From: Opitutaceae bacterium
Lineage (GTDB): Bacteria; Verrucomicrobiota; Verrucomicrobiia; Opitutales; Opitutaceae
DNA length: 64,000 nucleotides
Direction: 5' to 3'
Assembly (NCBI GenBank): GCA_027485815.1
Contig: JAIXQE010000092.1
Span: 24,931-88,930, forward strand
Part shown: positions 56,386-64,000 of the stretch, in pieces
Position numbering within the stretch: the first letter of the stretch is position 1
Layout: every line of letters starts with the position of its first letter
The notes under the pieces: generated by a model
Seen by the model: only the letters and a program-made list of their open reading frames with translations
Database searches by the model: none
Told to the model about the DNA's origin: nothing
Program-made: the position numbers and the translations under genes

Positions 56386-58083
56386 TCAGGTGTACTTGAT
56401 CACCTCTTCGAGGGTGGTGTGGCCGTCGAGGATCGAACGCAACCCGTCCTCCCGGATCGTCCGCATCCCCTGCTCGATTGCCTTCTGCTTCAGCTCCAGG
56501 GTGGGCGCCTTCCGGGTCACCATCTCCCGCAGCGCCTCGCTCATCCGCAGCCATTCGTAGATGCCCAGTCGGCCCTTGTAGCCGGACTGGCTGCACGTCG
56601 GGCAGCCCTTCCCGAAGGAAAACGGCCGGTCACCCACAACGTCCCGTCCCACCCCCAACTGGCCCAACACCTCGGCGCTCGGGACATAGGTCGCACGGCA
56701 CTGCTTGCAGATCCGGCGCACCAGGCGCTGCGCCAGGACCGCCTCCAGGCTCGCCGCGATCAGGAACGATTCGACCCCCATGTCGACGAGCCGCGTGACC
56801 GCGCCCGCCGCATCGTTGGTGTGCAGCGTCGACAGCACCAGGTGGCCCGTCAGCGACGCCTGGATGGAGATCTGCGCCGTCTCCAAGTCGCGGATCTCAC
56901 CCACCATGATCACATCCGGGTCCTGCCGGAGGAACGAGCGCAGCGCCGCCGCGAAGGTCAGGCCGACCAGGGCATTCACCGGCACCTGCATGATCCCCTC
57001 GATCTCATACTCCACGGGGTCCTCCGCGGTCAGGATCTTGAGGTCGACCGTGTTCACCAGCCGCAGGGCGCTGTACAGGGTGGTGGTCTTGCCGGAACCG
57101 GTGGGGCCCGTGACAATAAAGATGCCGTTCGGGCGCCGGACGATCTCATGGATCCCGTCCAGCACCGCCGGCGACATCCCCAGCTGGCCGATGTCGAGCC
57201 GGACCGCCGACTGGTCGAGCACCCGCAGCACGACGCTCTCCCCGAACTGGGTCGGCAGGGTCGACACGCGCAGGTCGACCGGCCGCCCGCCGATGTTGAT
57301 CTTGATGCGACCGTCCTGCGGCAGCCGCCGCTCGGCGATGTTCAGACTGGCGAGCACCTTCACGCGCGAGACGATCGGCACCGCGAGCTGCCGCGGCGGC
57401 GGCGCCATCTCATACAGGGCGCCGTCGATCCGGTAGCGGATCTTGAACTCGTGCTCGAAGGGCTCGAAGTGGATGTCGCTCGCCTTGTCCCGGATCGCCT
57501 GGCCGATGACCAGATTCACGAACTTGATGATGGGCGTCTGGTCGGCCATCGACTCCAGGTCGCGCTCCGAAAGCTCCCGCGCGCCCGCGTCCGCCGCGAC
57601 CTTGCCGGTGCTGATCTCCTGCAGCACGTCGTCGATGGTGTCCTCGTCCTCCCCGTAATGCTGCCGGATCTGGACCTCCACCTTGTCCGGATCCGCGAAA
57701 TGGAGCCGCACGCTCCGGTCCAAGGCGAAGGACAGGTCGCTCACCGCCTGCGTGTTGAAGGGATCCGCGACCAGCAGGTCGATCGTGCGCTCGTCCGCCC
57801 GCAGCGGCATCACCCCGTAGTCCCGGGCGAGCCGGCCCGTCAGCGCCGCGATCGCGTCACCGGGGAACTGCGCCGGCAGCTCCGCCACGTAATCGTAGCC
57901 CAGCTGGTCGGCAATCCGCCGCAGCAGGTCGTCCTTCTCCAGGAGGCCCAGATCCACGACGACGTCGGCCAGCGGCTTGCCGGTGGCCTTGTGCTCCTCG
58001 TTGAGCTCGTCCAGCTGCGCCGGCGGCACGAGCCGGTGCTCCTTCAGGAAATCGTAGATCGCCGGGCTGTGGGACGCGAACAT
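56386..58083 (-). CDS. pilB: type IV pilus assembly ATPase PilB (second copy)
   Basis: 565-residue hexameric extension ATPase. GspE N-terminal domain (about 1-145), then the core with Walker [13 protein letters not shown] (326-337), AEDPVEYE, the HIS box [12 protein letters not shown] and the tetracysteine zinc site CKQC / CPTC near residues 475-520. The C-terminus ends EEVIKYT. It lies four bases after pilT and 13 before pilC. It is about as similar to GspE as to PilB; context makes PilB more likely. Confidence 0.93.
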   Translation of the reverse strand: MFASHSPAIYDFLKEHRLVPPAQLDELNEEHKATGKPLADVVVDLGLLEKDDLLRRIADQLGYDYVAELPAQFPGDAIAALTGRLARDYGVMPLRADERTIDLLVADPFNTQAVSDLSFALDRSVRLHFADPDKVEVQIRQHYGEDEDTIDDVLQEISTGKVAADAGARELSERDLESMADQTPIIKFVNLVIGQAIRDKASDIHFEPFEHEFKIRYRIDGALYEMAPPPRQLAVPIVSRVKVLASLNIAERRLPQDGRIKINIGGRPVDLRVSTLPTQFGESVVLRVLDQSAVRLDIGQLGMSPAVLDGIHEIVRRPNGIFIVTGPTGSGKTTTLYSALRLVNTVDLKILTAEDPVEYEIEGIMQVPVNALVGLTFAAALRSFLRQDPDVIMVGEIRDLETAQISIQASLTGHLVLSTLHTNDAAGAVTRLVDMGVESFLIAASLEAVLAQRLVRRICKQCRATYVPSAEVLGQLGVGRDVVGDRPFSFGKGCPTCSQSGYKGRLGIYEWLRMSEALREMVTRKAPTLELKQKAIEQGMRTIREDGLRSILDGHTTLEEVIKYT

Positions 58084-58087
58084 GGGG

Positions 58088-59170
58088 TCAGAGGGTCCGG
58101 GGCCGCCCGCCGCCGGGCAGCAGTTTCTCGCGCATCAGCTGCGGGTCCTGGGCGAGTTCGATCGCGTCCTCCGCGCGCACCTGGCCCCGCTGGACCAGCG
58201 CCGTCAGGTGGCTGTCGAGCGTGATCATCCCCAGGCTCGCCCCGGTCTGGATGTCCGACGGGATCCGGAACGCCTTGTTGTCACGGATCAGCGCGGCGAT
58301 CGAGGTCGTGTTGATCATGATCTCGAAGGCCGGCACGCGGCCCCCGCCGACCTTGCGGCACAACACCTGCGAGATGACCGCCACCAGCGACGAGGAGAGC
58401 TGGGTGCGGATCATCTCCTTGGTCTGCGCCGGGAACGCGTCCACGATGCGGTCGATGGTCTTCGCGGCGCTGTTGGTGTGCAGGGTGCCCAGCACGAGAT
58501 GCCCCGTCTCGGCCGCGGTGATCGCGGCCTCGATGGTCTCGAGATCGCGCATTTCTCCGACGAGGATCACGTCGGGATCCTGGCGCAGCCCGCGGCGGAT
58601 GGCCTCCGCGAAGCCCGGCACGTCGGTGTGCACCTCCCGCTGGGTCACCAGGCACCGTTTGTGGGGATGGTGGAACTCGATCGGATCCTCGATGGTGATG
58701 ATGTGGCCGTCCCGCTGCTCGTTGATGTAGTTGATCATCGCCGCCAGCGTGGTCGACTTGCCGGACCCCGTGGGCCCGGTCACGAGGATCAGGCCGCGCT
58801 GGCGGTGGAGGAGCTCCCGGACCTTGTCGGGGAGGCCGACCTCGCGCAGGGACAGGAGGCGGTTGGGAATCTGCCGCAGGACCAGGCCGTAATGGCCCTT
58901 GGTCCGGAAGGCGGAGACGCGAAACCGCGCCTGCTCGCCGAACGCGAGGCCGAAGTCCGCCCCACCCTGCATCCGCACGGCGCTCACGTGGGCCTCCGGG
59001 GCGATCGCCTGCATCAGCCGCTCGGTGTCCGCCGGGGTGAGTGCCGGACCGTCGATCGGCGTCATGGCGCCGTGGACCCGCAGCACCGGCGGCTGGCCCA
59101 CGCTGAGGTGCAGGTCCGAGGCACCCTGCTCCACCATCAGGTCCAGAAGGTCGTTCATCTCGTACTTCAT
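58088..59170 (-). CDS. pilT: pilus retraction ATPase PilT
   Basis: 360-residue retraction motor powering twitching motility. The PilT pattern [18 protein letters not shown] opens the protein. Walker [10 protein letters not shown] is at 132-140, and [39 protein letters not shown] and [14 protein letters not shown] are PilT-type. Start chosen at the ATG before [11 protein letters not shown]. Adjacent to two PilB-like genes. Confidence 0.95.
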   Translation of the reverse strand: MKYEMNDLLDLMVEQGASDLHLSVGQPPVLRVHGAMTPIDGPALTPADTERLMQAIAPEAHVSAVRMQGGADFGLAFGEQARFRVSAFRTKGHYGLVLRQIPNRLLSLREVGLPDKVRELLHRQRGLILVTGPTGSGKSTTLAAMINYINEQRDGHIITIEDPIEFHHPHKRCLVTQREVHTDVPGFAEAIRRGLRQDPDVILVGEMRDLETIEAAITAAETGHLVLGTLHTNSAAKTIDRIVDAFPAQTKEMIRTQLSSSLVAVISQVLCRKVGGGRVPAFEIMINTTSIAALIRDNKAFRIPSDIQTGASLGMITLDSHLTALVQRGQVRAEDAIELAQDPQLMREKLLPGGGRPRTL

Positions 59171-59183
59171 CGCGGGGAGGGGC

Positions 59184-60953
59184 TCAGGTGGAATCGCCGA
59201 CGGTGATGGAGACAACCTCCTCGATGGTGGTCAGGCCACCGGTGACCTTCCGCGCGCCGTCCTCCCGCATCGTCCGCATCCCGAGCGCCCGCGCCCGCTC
59301 GCGCAGCCGCACGGTCCCGACATTGGCGTAGATCATCTTCTGCAGCTCGTCGTTGACCACCAGGATCTCGAAGATGCCCATCCGCCCGCGGTAGCCGGTG
59401 GAGTTGCACTGCCCGCAGCCCTCGCCCTGCGCGAAGGTCGCATGTTCCGCCTGCGCCGGGCTGATGTTCAGCGCCCGCAACTCCCGCGCGTCGGGGGTGA
59501 CGGTGCGTTTGCAGTGGCGGCAGATCTTGCGCACCAGCCGCTGCGCCATCACCGCCCGCAGCGAGGTGGAAACGAGGAACGGCTTCACGCCGATGTCGAT
59601 CAGGCGGGTCACCGCCCCCGGCGCGTCATTGGTGTGCAGGGTCGAGAACACCATGTGCCCCGTGAGCGAGGCGTTGATCGCGATCTCCGCCGTCTCCAAG
59701 TCGCGGATTTCACCGACCATGACGACGTTCGGCGCCTGCCGCAGCATCGCCCGCAGGGCCGCCGCGAAGGTCATGCCCACGTCGTGCCGCACCGGCACCT
59801 GGTTGATGCCGTTCAACTGGTACTCCACCGGATCCTCCACCGTGATGATCTTCCGGTCCGGCTTGTTGATGTAATGCAGGCAGCCGTAGAGGGTCGTCGT
59901 CTTGCCGGACCCGGTCGGGCCCGTCACGAGGAGAATCCCATCCGGCAACGCGATCAGCCGCTCAAAGGTGGCGGCGTCGTCGCTGAAGAACCCCAGCTCG
60001 GGCAACCCGAGGGTCAGGCCCTCCTTGTCCAAAATGCGCATCACGATGCTCTCGCCGTGGACGGTCGGCAGCGAGGACACGCGCAGGTCGAGCTGCTTCC
60101 CGCCCACGCCGATCTGGATGCGCCCGTCCTGCGGGATCCGCTTCTCGGCGATGCTGATGTTCGCCATGATCTTCAGGCGCGAGAGGATCGACATCTGCAG
60201 GCGCTTGGGCGGGTTCTCCACCTCGATCAGGACGCCGTCGATGCGGTAACGGACCCGGAAGCGCTTCTCCAGGGGCTCCACGTGGATGTCCGACGCGCGG
60301 CGCTGGATCGCCTCCAGGATCAGCTGGTACACCAGCTTGATGATGGGCGCGTCGGCCTCGGTCGCATCGGCTGCCGGCGCCGCCTCCCCCTCCGGCGCCA
60401 CCGACGCGTCCTCCTCGTTCTCCGCCAGCTTGTTCAGCAGGTCGTCGATCGAGCTGGCATCCTTCCCGTAGAACCGGTCGATCGCGGCGACGATGTCCTC
60501 GGGCGTCGCCACGACGCAGTCGAGCGGCAGCTTCACCAGGTAGCCGAGGGCGTCGATGCCGTCGGTGTCGAGCGGGTCGGCGATCGCCACCCGCAGCCGG
60601 TTGTTCTCCTTCGCCAGCGGCAGCAGGCGGTGGCGGGAAGCCACGGCGCGCGGCACCAACTCCAGCACGTCGGCGCCGAGGCGGACGTTCGCGAGGTCGG
60701 GCGCCATCGGCAGGCCGAACTCCGCCGCCAGCAACTCCGCGACCTGCCGGGAGGTCAAAATGCCCTGGCGCTGCAACAGCTCCAGCACGCGCGCCGGCGC
60801 ACCCGAAGGCTCCGGGGCGGCGGCGGCCCCGGCGAGCAGGGCCCGCGCGGCCGCCACCTGCGCCGGCTGCAGGACCCCCCGCTCCAGCGCCAGATCGACG
60901 ATGAAATCATCGGCGGCGGCCGCGGCGGGGGAACCGGGAGAGGAGGGGGTCAT
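59184..60953 (-). CDS. GspE/PilB family ATPase (first copy)
   Basis: 589-residue second PilB-like ATPase, immediately upstream of pilT. The N-terminal domain (about 15-160) matches the MshEN/GspE_N type. Walker [14 protein letters not shown] (345-357), [17 protein letters not shown] and the zinc site CRHC / CGQC near 500-545 are intact. An acidic insert (about 175-200) distinguishes it from the copy downstream. Two PilB-type motors and one PilT in one cluster suggest either separate T4P/T2SS motors or two pilus modes. Confidence 0.93.
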   Translation of the reverse strand: MTPSSPGSPAAAAADDFIVDLALERGVLQPAQVAAARALLAGAAAAPEPSGAPARVLELLQRQGILTSRQVAELLAAEFGLPMAPDLANVRLGADVLELVPRAVASRHRLLPLAKENNRLRVAIADPLDTDGIDALGYLVKLPLDCVVATPEDIVAAIDRFYGKDASSIDDLLNKLAENEEDASVAPEGEAAPAADATEADAPIIKLVYQLILEAIQRRASDIHVEPLEKRFRVRYRIDGVLIEVENPPKRLQMSILSRLKIMANISIAEKRIPQDGRIQIGVGGKQLDLRVSSLPTVHGESIVMRILDKEGLTLGLPELGFFSDDAATFERLIALPDGILLVTGPTGSGKTTTLYGCLHYINKPDRKIITVEDPVEYQLNGINQVPVRHDVGMTFAAALRAMLRQAPNVVMVGEIRDLETAEIAINASLTGHMVFSTLHTNDAPGAVTRLIDIGVKPFLVSTSLRAVMAQRLVRKICRHCKRTVTPDARELRALNISPAQAEHATFAQGEGCGQCNSTGYRGRMGIFEILVVNDELQKMIYANVGTVRLRERARALGMRTMREDGARKVTGGLTTIEEVVSITVGDST

Positions 60954-60980
60954 GGGGCGAAAGGGCGGACGGCGGAGGCG

Positions 60981-63029
60981 TTACTTCGGCGCGAGGCTGA
61001 GCAGGAACTCGGCGTTGGACTTGGTCTTCCGCAGCCGCGTGATGAGCATCTCCATCGACTCGATGGGCCCGAGGCCCTGCATCGCCCGCCGCAACCCGTA
61101 GATGCGCTGCAACTCCTCCGGGTGGTAGATCAGCTCCTCCTTGCGGGTGCCGGAACGGTCGATGTTGATCGCCGGGAAGATCCGGCGCTCCACCAGGCCG
61201 CGGTCGAGGTGCACCTCGGAGTTTCCGGTGCCCTTGAACTCCTCGAAGATGATTTCGTCCATCCGCGAACCCGTATCGATCAGGGCGCTCGCGATGATCG
61301 TCAGGCTGCCGCCGCCCTCGATGTTGCGCGCCGAACCGAAGAACCGCTTGGGCTTCTGCAGCGCGTTCGACTCGAGGCCGCCCGACATCGTCTTGCCCCC
61401 ATTGCCCGCGAGGGCGTTGTAGGCGCGCGCCAGCCGCGTGATGGAATCCAGCAGGATCACGACGTGTTCCCCCATCTCGACCCGCCGCCGGCAGATCTCG
61501 ATCACCATCTCCGCGCAGTGCACGTGGCTCTCCGGGGTCTCGTCGAAGGTGGACGACACCACCTCGCCGCGCGTGTGCCGGCGGAAGTCGGTCACCTCCT
61601 CGGGGCGCTCGTCGATCAGGAGGAGGATCAGCTTCACGTCCGGACTGTTCGCCGAAATCGAGTTGGCGATGTTCTGCAGCAGGATCGTCTTGCCGGTGCG
61701 GGGCGGCGCCACGATCAGGCCGCGCTGGCCGAAGCCGATCGGCGTGAGGATGTCCACCGCGCGCATCGACACGTCCTTCACCACCTCGGGATCCTCGAGC
61801 AAAATCCGCTTGAGGGGATAGTAGGGCACCAGCTCCTCGAACGGCGTGATCGCCGCGATCTCCGCGGGCGCCAGCCCCATCGCGCGGTCCACCCGGATCG
61901 CGGACGGACAGCGCTCCCCTTCCCGCGGCGCCTGCGCGCTCACCTCCACCCGATGACCGCGCTTCAGGCCGTAGCGGCGGACGAGCGATTCGGGCAGGTA
62001 GGTGTTCTCCGGGAAAAGCCGGTAATTGACGTGCCCGTGGACGATGAACCAGCCCCGGTCGTTTTGATCGAGGTGACCGGCATCGCGCAGGCTCCGGCCG
62101 TTCGCGGCGGCATGGCGGAAGAACTCGACCAGCAATTGCCGCCGCCCCGGCGACCCCTCGACCGCCACGCCCGCCTGGCGCAGGCGCTGGGCCAGCTCAT
62201 GGGCGTTCAAGGCGTAAAGTTCGGCCAAGGCCACCGGCTCGCCGCCGGAAGCGTCCAACTGGGTCGCCTCGGCATCCAGCGCCGCGACGTCCGCAAAGCG
62301 CGCCGGATTGGGCAAATCACCATAGGTCGGGGCCGCGCTCGGCGGCGGCAGCTGCGGCGGAAACTGTTCGCGGCCGCCGCCGTGGCCGTGGCCATGACCC
62401 CCGCCCTGACCGCCCCCGTGCCCACCGCCCGGCTGCCACGGAACGCCGTGGCGTCCGCGCTTGCGCTTCCCGTGCTTCCAAAAGCCGCGGTCGCCCCGGT
62501 CAAAATGCCCCCCTTGCCCGCCGCCGCCTTGGAAACCACCCCCGCCGGGCTGGCCGCCTTCGCCCCCGCCCCCTTCACCGCCACCGCGCTCCGCCCCGGC
62601 CTCGGGCGCCGGCGCGGACTGACCTTCCGCCCGCTCCGGCCGCTCGGCGCTCTCGGACCGTTCCTGCGCTTCCGGACGCTCGGCGCGTTCCGGGGCCGGC
62701 GCGGGAGCCTCGGAGGCCACGGGAGCCGCCGGCGCGGCCGCTACCGGCACCGCTGCCGGCGCCGGGGCCTCGGCGAACGAAAGCGTGTCCTGAACCGGGC
62801 GAGTCCCTTCCGCCGCCGCCGCCGCCGGGGTGGCCGATGCTTCCTCCGCCCCACCCGCGCGCGGGCCCCGGCGCGTCCGCCCCCGCCCCGCCGGCTTCGC
62901 GGGCGTTTCCGCGGCCGACGCGGCCCCGGTCCGGCCACGCGAACGCGTCAGGCGGGACTTTTTCTTGCCCTCGCCGGCATCGGCGCGGGCGGAGGACGAC
63001 GAGGCGTCATCTGCGGAAGGCGGGAACAT
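60981..63029 (-). CDS. rho: transcription termination factor Rho with long disordered N-terminal extension
   Basis: 682-residue hexameric RNA helicase; typical Rho is about 420 residues. Residues 1-240 are low-complexity Ala/Pro/Glu then Gly/His/Arg/Gln-rich sequence with no domain. The RNA-binding OSB-like region (about 320-385, GWFIVHGHVNYRLFPENTYLP) is divergent from E. coli. The ATPase core has Walker A APPRTGKT (441-448), LLLIDERPEEVTDF and ETPESHVHCAEMVIE. It is followed by the pilus genes 27 bases later and preceded by coaE. Confidence 0.96.
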   Translation of the reverse strand: MFPPSADDASSSSARADAGEGKKKSRLTRSRGRTGAASAAETPAKPAGRGRTRRGPRAGGAEEASATPAAAAAEGTRPVQDTLSFAEAPAPAAVPVAAAPAAPVASEAPAPAPERAERPEAQERSESAERPERAEGQSAPAPEAGAERGGGEGGGGEGGQPGGGGFQGGGGQGGHFDRGDRGFWKHGKRKRGRHGVPWQPGGGHGGGQGGGHGHGHGGGREQFPPQLPPPSAAPTYGDLPNPARFADVAALDAEATQLDASGGEPVALAELYALNAHELAQRLRQAGVAVEGSPGRRQLLVEFFRHAAANGRSLRDAGHLDQNDRGWFIVHGHVNYRLFPENTYLPESLVRRYGLKRGHRVEVSAQAPREGERCPSAIRVDRAMGLAPAEIAAITPFEELVPYYPLKRILLEDPEVVKDVSMRAVDILTPIGFGQRGLIVAPPRTGKTILLQNIANSISANSPDVKLILLLIDERPEEVTDFRRHTRGEVVSSTFDETPESHVHCAEMVIEICRRRVEMGEHVVILLDSITRLARAYNALAGNGGKTMSGGLESNALQKPKRFFGSARNIEGGGSLTIIASALIDTGSRMDEIIFEEFKGTGNSEVHLDRGLVERRIFPAINIDRSGTRKEELIYHPEELQRIYGLRRAMQGLGPIESMEMLITRLRKTKSNAEFLLSLAPK

Positions 63030-63088
63030 GAGGAGAAAAGGGGGCCGTCGGACCGCGAAGCGTCAGACGTAAGGGGGACCGGTAAGTT

Positions 63089-63676
63089 TCAAGCCGGGGG
63101 CAGGCTCCGGATGAGCCGGCCCACCTGAGCCTCGAGGAATTCCGGAGCACCGTCGTTCCACAAGACAAAGTCGGCCAGCTCGATTTTCCGTCCCTGGGGC
63201 CACTGCGCCCGGATCCGTTGCGCCGCCATCTCGGGGGCCAAACCCCGCTCGACGACGCGCATCAGCTGGACGCCCGGAGAAAGCGCGACGCACACCGTGA
63301 AATCAAACCATTTCTCGAGCCCCTTCTCGAACAGCAACGGCACCTCGACGACCCACCGGGTGTCTGCCCCGCCGGCCGCGAAGGCCTCCGCCCAGGCCGC
63401 CGTCACCCGCGGGTGCAGCAGCGCCTCCAGCCATTCCCGCTCAGCCGGGACGGGGAAGACCCGGGCCGCCAGGGCGGGCCGATCGACGACCCCGCCCGCC
63501 GCGAAGATCCCGGGGCCGAAGTGCTCGCGGAGCGCGGCGATCACGTCGGGCGCGGTGAGCAGGCGGTCGCGCACGATCTGGTCGGAGTCGAGCCGGCGGA
63601 AGCCGTGGGCCTCCAGTCGCCGGGCCGCGGCGGACTTGCCGCAGCCGATTCCTCCCGTGATCCCGAGCTTGAGCAT
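63089..63676 (-). CDS. coaE: dephospho-CoA kinase
   Basis: 195-residue kinase completing coenzyme A synthesis by 3'-phosphorylating dephospho-CoA. P-loop GITGGIGCGKS (5-15), the substrate segment FRRLDSDQIVRD and VEVPLLFEKGLE match the family. Its start lies 149 bases from the divergent tRNA, and rho follows after 59 bases. Length is normal. Confidence 0.95.
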   Translation of the reverse strand: MLKLGITGGIGCGKSAAARRLEAHGFRRLDSDQIVRDRLLTAPDVIAALREHFGPGIFAAGGVVDRPALAARVFPVPAEREWLEALLHPRVTAAWAEAFAAGGADTRWVVEVPLLFEKGLEKWFDFTVCVALSPGVQLMRVVERGLAPEMAAQRIRAQWPQGRKIELADFVLWNDGAPEFLEAQVGRLIRSLPPA

Positions 63677-63757
63677 CCGGACGAGCGTGACGCCCGCGCT
63701 GGCGGCGGCAATTCCTTCCGGGGTTCGGCTCGGAACTGCGGTGCGCCAAAAGGAGCA

Positions 63758-63786
63758 TTGACAAGCCCGGGCGCGCTCTTGTCCTT
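63758..63786 (+). promoter_or_regulatory. putative tRNA-Asn promoter
   Basis: A consensus-like -35 TTGACA (63758-63763) with a 16-17 base spacer leads to a poor -10 (TGTCCT at 63780-63785 or GTCCTT at 63781-63786), about 40 bases before the mature tRNA. On the opposite strand the same bases read CTTGTCA and could serve coaE, so the boxes of the divergent pair overlap. Confidence 0.4.
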
Positions 63787-63825
63787 CAGCCCTTCTTTCG
63801 CCGGCCTGTGCCGACGAGAAGCCAC

Positions 63826-63898
<73 letters not shown>

Positions 63899-63900
<2 letters not shown>

Positions 63901-63992
63901 TTCGACGCGCGGTGTGAACACCGCTTGCTCATGGCGAGCCGCTTCACGGTGCGAACACCGCAACCCCGCGTCGCCTAACTTAGCGTCGAATG
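63899..63992. other. inverted-repeat bounded, foldable element beside the tRNA
   Basis: A ten-base perfect inverted repeat, CATTCGACGC (63899-63908) and GCGTCGAATG (63983-63992), encloses two tetraloop hairpins. They are GCGGTG-TGAA-CACCGC (63909-63924) and CGGTG-CGAA-CACCG (63947-63960). A weaker GCTC/GAGC hairpin lies between them (63927-63939). The left arm starts at the CA of the tRNA CCA end. The fold would be cloverleaf-like. It could be a processing or termination structure, a repeat-family member, or chance. Sequence beyond the edge is unavailable. Confidence 0.4.
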
Positions 63993-64000
63993 CCCTGCAC

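Noticed and set aside
58899..63128. Very long open frame (about 1,400 codons) on the plus strand
   Set aside because: It lies antisense to rho, the PilB-like gene and part of pilT, which have clear domains. Its predicted protein is Arg/His/Gln-rich shadow sequence caused by the high third-position GC of the real genes.

Overview
The window is very GC-rich and gene-dense bacterial chromosome, about 53 protein genes and one tRNA, with no gene-free stretch longer than about 150 bases. Gene content points to Verrucomicrobiota, most likely an Opitutaceae-like lineage. The pointers are several S1 sulfatases, a DUF1080 protein, a PL11 rhamnogalacturonan lyase, a large secreted NHL/Ig protein ending in duplicated C-terminal modules, a bacillithiol-type cluster, LpxK (lipopolysaccharide, hence an outer membrane), type IV pilus motors, and many ATGA stop/start overlaps. 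This assignment is inferred from content, not from a marker phylogeny.

Layout. 1-3159 (-): sulfatase coupled to a Tat-exported GMC oxidoreductase that runs off the left edge. 3300-4580 (+): M24 peptidase. 4611-8456 (-): spermidine/putrescine ABC transporter in the order potC-potD-potB-potA. 8577-16150 (+): DUF1080 protein, esterase, IlvD, Pgi, a coiled-coil envelope protein, a 54-aa lipoprotein, RsmI and Ppx/GppA. 16165-20495 (-): LpxK, M29 aminopeptidase, adenosine deaminase, RluD-type synthase. 20584-26972 (+): class V aminotransferase, topoisomerase III, class II aldolase, PQQ-propeller protein. 26994-29957: M50 protease diverging from an NtrC-type regulator that lacks a DNA-binding domain, followed by RdgB. 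29970-35531: two-domain esterase, a small membrane protein, two more sulfatases. 35548-50603 (-): a long, mostly overlapping gene chain from the NHL/Ig protein through a PIG-L protein, a tiny membrane protein, an SSS symporter, a compact BshC-like protein, BshB, BshA, FmdB, two uncharacterised envelope proteins, MurJ, a BASS transporter and a nitroreductase. 50740-54365 (+): DacA, PL11 lyase, CoaD. 54344-63676 (-): CoaE, Rho with a 240-residue low-complexity extension, PilB-like, PilT, PilB, PilC and a TIM-barrel isomerase. 63826-63900 (+): tRNA-Asn, followed by a foldable inverted-repeat element at the right edge.

Themes. The sulfatases, PL11 lyase, DUF1080 protein and esterases suggest use of sulfated or pectic polysaccharides. 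Housekeeping genes (IlvD, Pgi, aldolase, CoaD, CoaE, RsmI, Rho, MurJ, LpxK) show this is core chromosome; there is no transposase, integrase or CRISPR array. The most unusual item is the 254-residue protein at 42823-43587 beside bshA and bshB. It keeps the conserved N- and C-terminal motifs of BshC, the cysteine-adding enzyme of bacillithiol synthesis, at about half the usual length.
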